A stretch of DNA of 23,855 nucleotides from NCBI GenBank assembly GCA_023229985.1, contig JALNYF010000035.1, positions 1-23,855 on the forward strand, written 5' to 3'. Both the position numbers and the translations under genes were made by a program. Source of the stretch: Bacteroidales bacterium. Its GTDB lineage: Bacteria; Bacteroidota; Bacteroidia; Bacteroidales; WCHB1-69. The notes under the pieces were generated by a model. It was not told where the DNA came from. It ran no database searches and saw only the letters and a program-made list of their open reading frames with translations. Shown here one piece after another: positions 1 through 7,792 of this stretch; the first letter of the stretch is position 1; each line of letters opens with the position of its first letter.

Positions 1-117
1 TTTGGAGGCAATAACCGAGACTAAAAACGAGAAATCTATATTAATTAATATTTTAAGGAGATTTCTGTGGTAAAAGGTAAAAGGGGGCTTTATCTTGGAA
101 AAGAAGAAAAAAAATAT
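1..117. other. Left flank, possible gene end and stem-loop
   Basis: Frame 1 reads seven codons (FGGNNRD) to a TAA at 22-24. This could be the tail of a plus-strand gene that starts before the window, but seven residues are too few to identify it. It is followed by an inverted repeat, AGAAATCT at 30-37 and AGATTTCT at 59-66, enclosing a perfect AT palindrome at 38-51. This is terminator-like in shape but AT-rich and without a clean T run. Nothing else is recognisable before the insertion sequence. Confidence 0.2.
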
Positions 118-126
118 ATAAAAAAT
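118..126. repeat. Left target-site duplication of the IS4 element
   Basis: ATAAAAAAT, identical to 1535-1543 and directly abutting the left inverted repeat. The low complexity of the sequence lowers the weight of the match, but it fits exactly at both ends. Confidence 0.7.
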
Positions 127-145
127 CACTATTGTCCGATAAAAA
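127..145 (+). repeat. Left terminal inverted repeat of the IS4 element
   Basis: CACTATTGTCCGATAAAAA, a perfect reverse complement of 1516-1534. The next inner base differs (C against G), so the perfect match is 19 bp. Confidence 0.92.
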
Positions 146-229
146 CTAAAAAAAATTTATTATTTATCGTATATCATTGATAATCAAAGGTTAAATTTTT
201 TAAAATTACAAAAATTAAAAGTAAGCCCC

Positions 230-1432
230 CTAGAAGAGGGTCAAATCCACTAAATTTAGTTCTTGTTTTTGCCAGTCTTTTTCTGGATTTTCAAGAAATT
301 TAAACAAATGAATGTAATTAAATAGATGAATCCGACAAAAACTAACTAAATTTGAAAATGCCCATGGTCGTTTTAGCTGTTTTTGAATGACTGTAAATAA
401 TAAATTGACAATTAATGCACAGTATATCTGTATTTTGATGGCATTTTCATTGTCTCCTAGAAAATATTTTAGCGGAAAGTTTTGTTTTAACTGTTTGAAT
501 AATAGTTCTATTTCCCAACGAAGTTTGTAAATAGCTGCTACTAAATCTGGTCTCATTTCAAAAAGATTGGTAAGGAATTCAAATTCTCTTTTCAATTTTC
601 GATCATAAAATCTTACTTTTCTTAATTTTACTTTTTGGACATTTTTATTTTCATCCTTAAAACTAACCTCAATAATTGTATCTTCTAGTACCCCACTATG
701 AATACAATCTTCAATTAATGATTCTTCTGTAACTGAATAAACTGCATTGTCTTTAATCCTCGTTACAAAACCTACATTATTGTCACTAAACAATTTAAAT
801 GCTTGATAATCATTATATCCTTTATCAAAAACATAAATTGTATTGGGATCCAGCTTTAATTTTGATAGTAAAAAATGATCATTTCTTGCAGCTTCCGTAA
901 ACCAAACCATTTTAGGAACCATTTCATCTACATTGATAATGGTATGCATTTTGATTCCACCTTTTCTTTTTCCATTTATCGGATTCCTTCCCACGCACTT
1001 TAAAATATCTTGGAAAAGACTAATTGTCGTACTATCAAAAATTTCTATTTGTTTTTTAATCACATCTTTAATTCGGCTGTCCGAAAACGCAAAACCATAC
1101 TTTCTAAACAAATCATTATAAATTCCGGCAAAAAAGTCAGAGGATCTGCGCTTATTTGCATCTGAAAGTGTGCTTTTATAGGGAATATTAAGTAGTTGAA
1201 AATGTTTTGTTTTACCCGACAGCCCTAACATTGCCCCGGAAACTTCCCGAAGTGAACTACATTTGGCAAACACACAAAAAAGCATGCTAATTAAGTGGTC
1301 CTTAGCCATAAAGCGTTTTATATAATGGTTCGCTTTATGATTTTGGGCGTTTTTGTAAATAATATTGTTGTCAATATAAGAAATCAGCTGTCCGAAAACA
1401 GACTGACCAAAAAAATTCGTATTTTTGCTCAT
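230..1432 (-). CDS. IS4-family DDE transposase
   Basis: Catalyses cut-and-paste movement of the surrounding insertion sequence. With the ATG at 1432 the product is 400 aa. An in-frame TTG nine codons upstream is possible, but the ATG fits the usual N-terminus of these proteins (MSKNTNFFGQS, then FGQLISYID). The catalytic residues are visible: first Asp about residue 133 (EIFDSTT), second Asp about 203 (YVFDKGY), and the IS4 signature Y-(2)-R-(3)-E-(6)-K at about 302-316 (YKLRWEIELLFKQLK) carrying the catalytic Glu. The N-terminal part resembles the DUF4372 domain found on many Bacteroidetes IS4 transposases; this is from memory of the family. There is no Shine-Dalgarno site. No frameshift or internal stop is present, so it is probably functional. 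Confidence 0.95.
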   Translation of the reverse strand: MSKNTNFFGQSVFGQLISYIDNNIIYKNAQNHKANHYIKRFMAKDHLISMLFCVFAKCSSLREVSGAMLGLSGKTKHFQLLNIPYKSTLSDANKRRSSDFFAGIYNDLFRKYGFAFSDSRIKDVIKKQIEIFDSTTISLFQDILKCVGRNPINGKRKGGIKMHTIINVDEMVPKMVWFTEAARNDHFLLSKLKLDPNTIYVFDKGYNDYQAFKLFSDNNVGFVTRIKDNAVYSVTEESLIEDCIHSGVLEDTIIEVSFKDENKNVQKVKLRKVRFYDRKLKREFEFLTNLFEMRPDLVAAIYKLRWEIELLFKQLKQNFPLKYFLGDNENAIKIQIYCALIVNLLFTVIQKQLKRPWAFSNLVSFCRIHLFNYIHLFKFLENPEKDWQKQELNLVDLTLF

Positions 1433-1478
1433 TGTAGGTTTATATTTTGGTCGATACAAAACTACAAAAAAGAGTAAT

Positions 1479-1503
1479 GGGGGTGGATTGAAAAATTACC
1501 CCC
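1479..1503. other. Stem-loop upstream of the transposase start
   Basis: GGGGGT (1479-1484) can pair with ACCCCC (1498-1503) around a 13-nt loop. It lies inside the element, between the transposase start and the outer end. In other insertion sequences a hairpin at this place limits transposase expression from outside transcription. That role is inference here. Confidence 0.4.
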
Positions 1504-1515
1504 TTACTTTATAAC

Positions 1516-1534
1516 TTTTTATCGGACAATAGTG
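1516..1534 (-). repeat. Right terminal inverted repeat of the IS4 element
   Basis: Reverse complement of 127-145 with no mismatch. It lies about 80 bp upstream of the transposase start. Confidence 0.92.
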
Positions 1535-1543
1535 ATAAAAAAT
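1535..1543. repeat. Right target-site duplication of the IS4 element
   Basis: ATAAAAAAT, identical to 118-126 and directly abutting the right inverted repeat. Confidence 0.7.
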
Positions 1544-1565
1544 AATAATAAAAAGAAAAAAATAT

Positions 1566-1573
1566 TAATTTTG
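1566..1573 (+). promoter_or_regulatory. Possible -7 box ahead of the secreted-protein gene
   Basis: TAATTTTG fits the Bacteroidetes -7 consensus TAnnTTTG and lies 142 bp before the ATG at 1715. No TTTG-like -33 element is found at the right spacing. That position falls at the edge of the IS4 insertion, both now and in the reconstructed pre-insertion sequence. Confidence 0.35.
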
Positions 1574-1714
1574 CAGTGTCAAATTTTAAAGAATTTGTGA
1601 AGCATTGACATTTTGACAGGATCAATTTATTAAACATGATTTTAATTGAACCATATAATAAATATAAGGCTGAATCATTATTTTAAGTATCATTATTTAT
1701 ATTAAAAATCCTTT

Positions 1715-3250
1715 ATGATGAAAAGAAAAATTGTGTTATCATTGTTTATTGTCGTCAATGCAAGTCTTCTATTTGCGCAAAAAAGTTTACCTTTTTCCAA
1801 ACCTGTAACGATCGTGTGGGCCCAAACTGCTGACGTGAAGTTTCTGAATGCCGGACAGGATGTGGACAACGTTTATTTATATCAACGGGAAGCAAAGGTG
1901 TCTCGAAAAGCATCGGAGGATCATCTTTTTGTTTTTAACAAAACAACCCTTGATTTCGATGACATAACGGTAAATATTCCAGCGCGGTATCAATTCGTCG
2001 GCTCTATCAATCGTGAAGAAGAGATGTTGGCTTTTTATATGTGCGACGATCCCAAGGCGGGAACCATATCTCTATATTCTGCACACCTCAATAAATCGGC
2101 TAAAGCAGTGGGTGCTACCGGTAAAAGTATCGTTTCGTTTTTGTCAGAAAATAGAGATTATCCTACTTTTAACACGGCTGTTTCCCCGAATGGAGACTAT
2201 TATGCTATTACTTTCCAGATTCTTGACAAGAAATCTGTTTTGAAAAATCTGTATGCGGTTGTATTGGATAGGGAAGGAAAGGTAGTCTGGAAAAGAGAAA
2301 TTACCCCGAACTTCCAAAATCCTGATTTTTTTAGCGATAATATGCAGGTTAGCAATGATGGAACCGTCTATCTACCGGCTTATTCGATGACTATTAAGAA
2401 TAATAGTGCAACTAATGAGAATCTGCACCTAATCCAGGTGAAGGATAAATTATTTAATATGAACACGGTAAGTGTTGATTTCGGATCGGTGCAAAGTATT
2501 AAGGCGTTAATTCTGAAAAATGGAGATGTCTTTGTGGGAGGCTATTATAGTCAATCATATGAGAAGAATCATGATGAAGCAATAGGCTACTATGGCTATC
2601 GTTATAGCCCCGAGACGGGGTCTTATACTGTGACAGAACGTACTGCTTTTCCTGCCAATTATCGCGAAAAAAAAGTTCCTGCGCTTATCGCATTAGTTCT
2701 CGCTAATCAACAGTATGAAATCTCTTGTGACTATTTGTTTGAACTTGACAATGGAAACGTGGTGATGACCGGCGAACATAGGTTTTGTAGGTCTGTGACG
2801 GGTGCCAATAATATGAAGACGTATGTGCATCTCAACAAGAATATTTTAGTTACCACCTTTCATCCTGATGGAAAATCTGATTTTACGATGATTGAAAAAC
2901 GCCAAGGTGCTAATAATGTGGAATATCATGATGACTTTCGCGACCTTTTTCTCTCTTATACGGCTTATGCCACCCAGAATGATGTACATTTCATTTATAA
3001 CGACGTAGATGAGAATGTTCCGTACCCGGGAGATCTTAAGTTTTGCGAGACCTTTTCCATGATGCTGAACAACAGACTGAAAGGTGTTTGTACGGTTTTA
3101 TCACCGGGTGGCACAATTACCCAAAAAGTATTGATTGATGCTGCTTCCGACAAGCAACAACTTCATCGGCTGCTGTTTGTGGATGGAAAAAACTTTTATG
3201 TTGTGGCTGGCCATAAGACAGGATATTGTCTTGACAAGTTTGAGCAATAA
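1715..3250 (+). CDS. Secreted protein of unknown function
   Basis: 511 aa, family not recognised. The first about 21 residues form a typical signal peptide: basic MMKRK, a hydrophobic stretch, then a likely signal peptidase I site after LLFA, giving a mature start near QKS. The Met codons at 1715 and 1718 are equivalent candidates. The mature part has no membrane segment and alternates short beta-rich stretches with phrases such as AVSPNGDYYAITF, VVLDREGKVVW, VSNDGTVYLPAY and LFVDGKNFYVVAG, which recall a beta-propeller. There is no lipobox and no type IX sorting domain is obvious. The gene stands alone, between the IS4 element and a 424-bp gap, so context gives no function. Confidence 0.8.
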   Translation: MMKRKIVLSLFIVVNASLLFAQKSLPFSKPVTIVWAQTADVKFLNAGQDVDNVYLYQREAKVSRKASEDHLFVFNKTTLDFDDITVNIPARYQFVGSINREEEMLAFYMCDDPKAGTISLYSAHLNKSAKAVGATGKSIVSFLSENRDYPTFNTAVSPNGDYYAITFQILDKKSVLKNLYAVVLDREGKVVWKREITPNFQNPDFFSDNMQVSNDGTVYLPAYSMTIKNNSATNENLHLIQVKDKLFNMNTVSVDFGSVQSIKALILKNGDVFVGGYYSQSYEKNHDEAIGYYGYRYSPETGSYTVTERTAFPANYREKKVPALIALVLANQQYEISCDYLFELDNGNVVMTGEHRFCRSVTGANNMKTYVHLNKNILVTTFHPDGKSDFTMIEKRQGANNVEYHDDFRDLFLSYTAYATQNDVHFIYNDVDENVPYPGDLKFCETFSMMLNNRLKGVCTVLSPGGTITQKVLIDAASDKQQLHRLLFVDGKNFYVVAGHKTGYCLDKFEQ

Positions 3251-3674
3251 CAGAAATTTATAGTTACTATTTGAGTTCAATCGGAATTCTCCAATGATGA
3301 TGAATGATTAGATGTCATTGATGTTTTGGGGGATAGCAAGGGAAGCCGACCTCCGGAATTAACATTCGGATTCATAATGCCAATGGTTTGATAATCATAG
3401 CTTTTTATCATATTTTTAATAAAAAATGATAAAAACATGATCCATAAAATTTAAAATGATAAATTTGCCGCATTAAAATATGGAGGCTGCATCGTCTTTT
3501 ATATTTTTAATTTTGATATGAATTGATGAATGAAGAAATGGAAGCAGACGAATGAAAAAATTGCCAAAATATAGAGGAAAAAACATTTTTTATCAATGAA
3601 GCTATTTTCGTATCTGATGATGTCGTTTTTATGTGTAAACAATCATTTTTTATAGTAATTTTGCATTTTATTTT
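3251..3674. other. Intergenic region without a supported gene
   Basis: 424 bp holding only very short open frames (under 25 codons) without family resemblance. It contains an AT-rich stem-loop at 3402-3435, where TTTTTATCAT pairs with ATGATAAAAA. This may serve as a weak terminator for the upstream gene. A second TAnnTTTG-like box, TAAATTTG, lies at 3460-3467 without a -33 partner. The pyrC promoter is at the right end. Confidence 0.5.
3632..3663 (+). promoter_or_regulatory. Bacteroidetes-type promoter of pyrC
   Basis: TGTG at 3632-3635, a 20-bp spacer, then TAATTTTG at 3656-3663. This fits the Bacteroides sigma-ABfr pattern (TTTG, 19-21 bp, TAnnTTTG) with one change in the -33 box. The pyrC ATG follows 11 bp later, so the leader would be very short. 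Confidence 0.6.
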
Positions 3675-4868
3675 ATGATGATTATAAAGAATATAAATAT
3701 TGTAGATTCACAACAAAATATTCGTTGTGATATTCGGGTTGAGAATGGTTTGATAGCCGAGGTGGGTGAACATATTCAGGGAACACCCTGTCTGGATTTC
3801 GCTTCCCATGATTATTATTTGGTTCCTGCGTTTACCGATTTGCATGCCCATTTTCGTGACCCGGGTTTTACTTATAAGGAAGATGTCGTTTCAGGTAGTC
3901 GTGCTGCCGTTCGCGGCGGTTATACCGCTGTCAATTTGATGCCGAATACTCAGCCGGTATGTAGCAATTTGTCAATCAAAAGCGATGTTGAAAAGCGTGT
4001 AGAAGCGACAGGTCTTGTATTTGCCAATCAAACATTGAGTATGACGAAAGATTTGGCAGGCTGCGACATCTCCCATTTGCGCGCGCTTGCCCCCCAACAG
4101 GTGCTTTTTGTTTCTGATGACGGCAAAGGGGTTGCTGATGATGAGGTGATGGCCGAAATATTTCAAATATGTAAAGAAAAACAGATTGTGATTATGTCGC
4201 ACGCCGAGGACAGTCGTTATAGTAAGACCGATATGCGTCAGGCGGAGAACAGTATGACTTTCAGAGACTTGGAATTATGTAAAAAATATGGCGCGCGTCT
4301 GCACTTTTGTCATGTCAGCACCATCGAAGCGATTACGGCAATTGCTGAAGCCAAGTTGCAGGGGGTTCCCGTTACGTGCGAGGTTACTCCGCATCATTTG
4401 TCGGCTACCGGTGTGCAGGGTAACCATTACAGAGTCAATCCGCCGTTGCGCGACTCACGCGATGTGGAGGCACTCATCGCTGCCATCCAAAACGGGGTGG
4501 TGGACGCCATTGCCACCGACCACGCTCCGCATACCACCGATGATAAAAACAACGGGGCAGCCGGCATCTCCGGCATAGAAACCGCTTTTGCATTGTGCTA
4601 TACTCATTTGGTAAAAACGGGTGCCATCACTTTATCCCAACTTATTCGCTTAATGTCCGAAACCCCATCACAAATGATGAATTTGAATAAAGGCAAAATT
4701 CAGGTTGGAAAAATGGCGGATTTTGCAGTCGTTGAACTCAATACCCCGTATCATATTCATGCAGACAGCTTTTTTTCCAAAGGTAAAAATACGCCGTTCA
4801 ACGGCTGGAGCGTTTTGGGGCAAGTGATATATACAATCAAAGAAGGGAAAATCGTGTATGGAAGATAA
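3675..4868 (+). CDS. pyrC: Dihydroorotase
   Basis: Cyclises N-carbamoyl-aspartate to dihydroorotate in pyrimidine synthesis, in the cytoplasm. 397 aa, amidohydrolase fold. The metal-site residues of type I dihydroorotases are present: H57 and H59 in DLHAHFRDPG, D149 in SDDG, H176 in MSHAED, H213 in CHVST and D282 in ATDHAPH. The conserved VTPHHL is at about 237-242. A bridging Asp where other classes have a carbamylated Lys is the type I pattern. The stretch between H176 and H213 seems about 15 residues shorter than in the Aquifex enzyme. Either of two adjacent ATGs (3675, 3678) could be the start. Its last codons overlap xseA, so the two are probably co-transcribed. Confidence 0.92.
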   Translation: MMIIKNINIVDSQQNIRCDIRVENGLIAEVGEHIQGTPCLDFASHDYYLVPAFTDLHAHFRDPGFTYKEDVVSGSRAAVRGGYTAVNLMPNTQPVCSNLSIKSDVEKRVEATGLVFANQTLSMTKDLAGCDISHLRALAPQQVLFVSDDGKGVADDEVMAEIFQICKEKQIVIMSHAEDSRYSKTDMRQAENSMTFRDLELCKKYGARLHFCHVSTIEAITAIAEAKLQGVPVTCEVTPHHLSATGVQGNHYRVNPPLRDSRDVEALIAAIQNGVVDAIATDHAPHTTDDKNNGAAGISGIETAFALCYTHLVKTGAITLSQLIRLMSETPSQMMNLNKGKIQVGKMADFAVVELNTPYHIHADSFFSKGKNTPFNGWSVLGQVIYTIKEGKIVYGR

Positions 4869-6240
4869 TACGTTTAACGGTAAAAAAATATACACACTGA
4901 CCGACATCGGCAACAGTCTGCATTCGGTCATTTCACGCACTTATACGCATGCTTATTACATTAAGGCAGACATTATCAAACTCAATTATTACCCTCGCAC
5001 GGGGCATTGTTATCCGGAATTAGTTGAAAAAGAGGGTGATAAGATTAAGACGCAAATGCGTGCTGTGATTTGGGGAACTCAATTTGCGGACATCAACGCT
5101 CGTTTTCTGAAAATCACCGGTGAACCCATCAAAGACGGAATATCTATTCTTTGCTTGGCGACGGTGGAATTTTCCGCCAAATACGGACTCGCTCTTTATA
5201 TTCAGGATATTGAGCCCTCATTTACGTTGGGCGAAATGGCGCGCAATAAAATGGAAGTTATCCAAAAATTGAAAAAAGAGAATATCTTTTCTTTAAATAA
5301 ACAAAAACATATTCCACTTGTCCCCAAACGATTAGCGGTTATTTCTACCGATACGAGTAAGGGTTACAGCGATTTTATGATTACGTTGCAAAACAACAAA
5401 CGCAATTTTATATTTGAGTGTCAGCTGTTTCCCTCTTTATTGCAAGGGGATAAGGCGGTGGGAGAGATGGTATCGCAGTTGGGATTAATTGAAAATCAAT
5501 TGGATCAATTTGATTGTGTGGTCATTATTCGCGGAGGTGGGGGCGATGCCGGACTGAATTGTTACGACCATTATGAGTTGGCACGGCGTGTAGCTGAATT
5601 TCCCATTCCGGTGCTCTCGGGCATCGGACACTCTACCAATGAGACGGTTACCGAAATGGTATCTTTTATGAATAAGATTACCCCTACCGAAGTGGCTTAC
5701 TATCTGATACAAAAATTTGAAGATTTTTATCAAAAAATTGAAGAGTATCAAGCGGCAATTAGAAATCTGTCAGAGGCATTGATCAATAATGAAAAGCAGA
5801 AAATGAGTTTGATTGAGGGAACTTATCACACTTTGTCACAGCGCATTTTGCATCGCGAGACGCAGCAACTCGCTTCGTTGCAGTATGCCGTGAAGTTGCA
5901 AAGTAAAAAAGCCATTGACCAGAACAGATTTCAAATTGAAAATGCTGCGGCTGTGGTTAATCTGTTGAGTAAAAAGGTGATTGACCAACACAAAAATCAA
6001 ATTGATCATGCTGCCTCCATGTTGAAGATGTTGTGTAAACAATCTTTTACGAAGAATAACAATGACCTGAAACATCTTTCTGTCAAGCTGACGCTCTTGG
6101 AGCCGGCGAATATTTTGAAGCGGGGATTTAGTATCACTTATTACCAAGGGAAGCCGGTGGTGGATGCCGCGCAATTGGCTTCACAAGATGAAATAGAAAC
6201 GCAATTCTTTTCAGGCAAGGTCAAGAGTAGGGTAGAGTAG
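4858..6240 (+). CDS. xseA: Exodeoxyribonuclease VII large subunit
   Basis: Large subunit of the single-strand-specific exonuclease VII, which degrades ssDNA during repair. 460 aa. The N-terminal third is the OB-fold region (about 12-115). The catalytic domain carries RGGGGDAG from residue 225 and GIGHSTNETVTEMV at about 254-267, followed by ITPTEVAYYL. Most bacterial XseA proteins read GIGHETD at the second motif; the HSTN form is, as far as I recall, a variant seen in Bacteroidetes. The C-terminal part is a long helical region with an internal duplication of about 22-25 residues (SKKAIDQNRFQIENAA and SKKVIDQHKNQIDHAA). It overlaps the end of pyrC by 11 bp. No small-subunit gene (xseB) follows, which is unusual. 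Confidence 0.9.
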   Translation: MEDNTFNGKKIYTLTDIGNSLHSVISRTYTHAYYIKADIIKLNYYPRTGHCYPELVEKEGDKIKTQMRAVIWGTQFADINARFLKITGEPIKDGISILCLATVEFSAKYGLALYIQDIEPSFTLGEMARNKMEVIQKLKKENIFSLNKQKHIPLVPKRLAVISTDTSKGYSDFMITLQNNKRNFIFECQLFPSLLQGDKAVGEMVSQLGLIENQLDQFDCVVIIRGGGGDAGLNCYDHYELARRVAEFPIPVLSGIGHSTNETVTEMVSFMNKITPTEVAYYLIQKFEDFYQKIEEYQAAIRNLSEALINNEKQKMSLIEGTYHTLSQRILHRETQQLASLQYAVKLQSKKAIDQNRFQIENAAAVVNLLSKKVIDQHKNQIDHAASMLKMLCKQSFTKNNNDLKHLSVKLTLLEPANILKRGFSITYYQGKPVVDAAQLASQDEIETQFFSGKVKSRVE

Positions 6241-6332
6241 CGATTTCGGCATGAGGGCTGTTAGGTAAATGTGTTGAAAATTTCTAAAAAGAAGTATCAT
6301 TTCAATTAATAAAGTGATAAAAATCAGAAGAA

Positions 6333-6361
6333 AAAAAGGCTGACGATTTGCCAGCCTTTTT
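6333..6361. terminator. Bidirectional hairpin terminator between xseA and kamA
   Basis: AAAAAGGCTG (6333-6342) pairs perfectly with CAGCCTTTTT (6352-6361) around a 9-nt loop. A tracts and T tracts flank it on both sides, so it can end transcription from xseA (plus) and from kamA (minus). Confidence 0.85.
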
Positions 6362-6364
6362 ACA

Positions 6365-7606
6365 TTATTTTTGATGTCTTTTTTTGCGTTCCAGATTTTG
6401 CGGTTCCAGTGCCAATTGTTCGCCGCGGAGCAGGGATGCCACCCCTTCGGCATGAATTTGCTGTTGGCATTTTTCGCAGTGGCACTCATCTTTGTAATCT
6501 TCGGGTTCGGTATAGGTTGTGATGACACCCTCAAAATTGCGCAAGATCACCTTGTTAGGACTTTGAGAGATGATGTAATTGGGCATAACCGGAGTTTTTC
6601 CGCCACCACCCGGGGCATCTACTACAAAGGTAGGCACGGCATAACCGGAAGTGTGCCCGCGCAAATTCTCAATGATTTCAATACCTTTGGAAACCGGCGT
6701 TCTGAAGTGCTCCAATCCCATCGATAAGTCGCATTGATAAATATAGTACGGACGGACGCGGATTTTAACCAAATCACGAACCAAATCTTTCATCGTATGA
6801 ACGCAGTCATTCACGCCGCGAAGCAATACGGATTGATTGCCCAACGGAATTCCGGCGTTGGCCATCTTGGCACACGCTTCTGTTGCTTCCGGAGTAATTT
6901 CGTTAGAGTGATTGAAGTGTGTGTTGATCCAAATGGGGTGATATTTCTTCAACATATTCACCAAATCATCGGTAATACGTTGCGGACAAACAACCGGCGT
7001 ACGGGTTCCCAAACGGATGATTTCCACGTGTGGAATTGCTCTCAAACGTTGAATGATGGATTCGAGCATGGCATCGCTCACCATCAAGGCATCGCCACCC
7101 GACAAAAGGACATCGCGCACTTGCGGGGTACGGGCAATATAATCAATGGCTTTTTGAATTCTCTCTGACGGAGATTCGCAGTCGTGTTGACCGGCAAAAC
7201 GACGACGCGTGCAATGACGACAATACATGGAACATTGGTCGGTAATCAAGAACAGGACTCTGTCCGGATAACGATGTGTCAAGCCGGGAACTGGAGAATC
7301 TTCATCTTCGTGCAACGGGTCCAATAAATCGGCTGCTGCTTGGTGTAATTCTGCCGCTGTGGGGATGGCTTGCCGACGAATCGGACAATGCGGGTTATTC
7401 GGGTCAATCAAACTCAAATAGTAGGGCGTAATTGCCATCCGAAGTGTTTGCAAAGACTTCGCAACGCCTTCTTCTTCTTCCGGTGTTAACTGAATGTATT
7501 TTTTCAGCTGATCTAAAGTCTCAATTCTGTTTTTTACTTGCCATTTCCAATCGTTCCATTGCTCATCAGTTACGTTTGGAAACAATTCTTGTCTTCTACT
7601 TGCCAT
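6365..7606 (-). CDS. kamA: Lysine 2,3-aminomutase
   Basis: Radical-SAM, PLP-dependent enzyme that interconverts L-lysine and L-beta-lysine, the first step of one lysine fermentation route. 413 aa. The functional residues fall at the same numbers as in the Clostridium subterminale enzyme: C125, C129, C132 (iron-sulfur cluster, CSMYCRHC), D293 and D330 (substrate binding), K337 (PLP lysine, GGGGKTP) and C268, C375, C377, C380 (structural zinc). GGDAL at 170-174 belongs to the SAM site. The full length and C-terminal zinc site argue against the shorter EpmB that modifies EF-P. It is monocistronic; the kamD/kamE partners of fermentation operons are not nearby. The ATG at 7606 is the first Met and follows a -7-like box. 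Confidence 0.94.
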   Translation of the reverse strand: MASRRQELFPNVTDEQWNDWKWQVKNRIETLDQLKKYIQLTPEEEEGVAKSLQTLRMAITPYYLSLIDPNNPHCPIRRQAIPTAAELHQAAADLLDPLHEDEDSPVPGLTHRYPDRVLFLITDQCSMYCRHCTRRRFAGQHDCESPSERIQKAIDYIARTPQVRDVLLSGGDALMVSDAMLESIIQRLRAIPHVEIIRLGTRTPVVCPQRITDDLVNMLKKYHPIWINTHFNHSNEITPEATEACAKMANAGIPLGNQSVLLRGVNDCVHTMKDLVRDLVKIRVRPYYIYQCDLSMGLEHFRTPVSKGIEIIENLRGHTSGYAVPTFVVDAPGGGGKTPVMPNYIISQSPNKVILRNFEGVITTYTEPEDYKDECHCEKCQQQIHAEGVASLLRGEQLALEPQNLERKKRHQK

Positions 7607-7652
7607 TATATCAGTATTTTATTATTATAATTTTTCTTCAGAAAATCGACTG

Positions 7653-7660
7653 CAAAAGTA
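7653..7660 (-). promoter_or_regulatory. Possible -7 box of kamA
   Basis: On the minus strand this reads TACTTTTG, matching TAnnTTTG, 46 bp upstream of the kamA ATG. No good -33 box is seen. Confidence 0.45.
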
Positions 7661-7752
7661 ATAAAAAAAATTATTAAAAAATCATTCTTAAAAAATCTTG
7701 TAAATATAATGAACCAATTTGGCAGTTGCTACTTCAATTAAAAAAAATCATG

Positions 7753-7760
7753 TAATTTTG
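7753..7760 (+). promoter_or_regulatory. Possible -7 box of thrS
   Basis: TAATTTTG fits TAnnTTTG, 32 bp upstream of the thrS ATG. A GTTG at 7725-7728 is the nearest -33 candidate, with a rather long 24-bp spacer. No T-box or other leader structure was recognised in the divergent kamA-thrS gap. Confidence 0.5.
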
Positions 7761-7792
7761 CACCGTCTTTATAACCAACTAAATTTATTAGA

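Larger units (their letters stand above)
127..1534 (-). mobile_element. Complete IS4-family insertion sequence
   Basis: A 1408-bp element carrying one transposase gene on the minus strand. Its ends are a perfect 19-bp inverted repeat, CACTATTGTCCGATAAAAA at 127-145 and its complement at 1516-1534. The 9-mer ATAAAAAAT directly abuts both ends (118-126 and 1535-1543) and is the likely target-site duplication. The reading frame is intact and the ends are identical, so the copy looks recent and possibly still mobile. Because the target is very AT-rich, one or two bases at the boundary could belong either to the inverted repeat or to the duplication. Confidence 0.9.

Noticed and set aside
82..231. 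9-bp inverted repeat AGGGGGCTT / AAGCCCCCT across the left end of the IS4 element
   Set aside because: One copy is outside and one inside the element; most likely chance.
3480..3656. Short peptides upstream of pyrC (for example MKLFSYLMMSFLC at 3597 and MKKLPKYRGK at 3552)
   Set aside because: All under 25 codons, no family, and the last overlaps the pyrC promoter. A leader-peptide role cannot be supported.
6371..7168. Plus-strand open frames opposite kamA
   Set aside because: They are antisense shadows of kamA, whose catalytic residues are all accounted for on the minus strand.
7607..7792. T-box or other leader RNA in front of thrS
   Set aside because: No T-box motif or strong structure seen; the leader after the putative -7 box is only about 25 nt.
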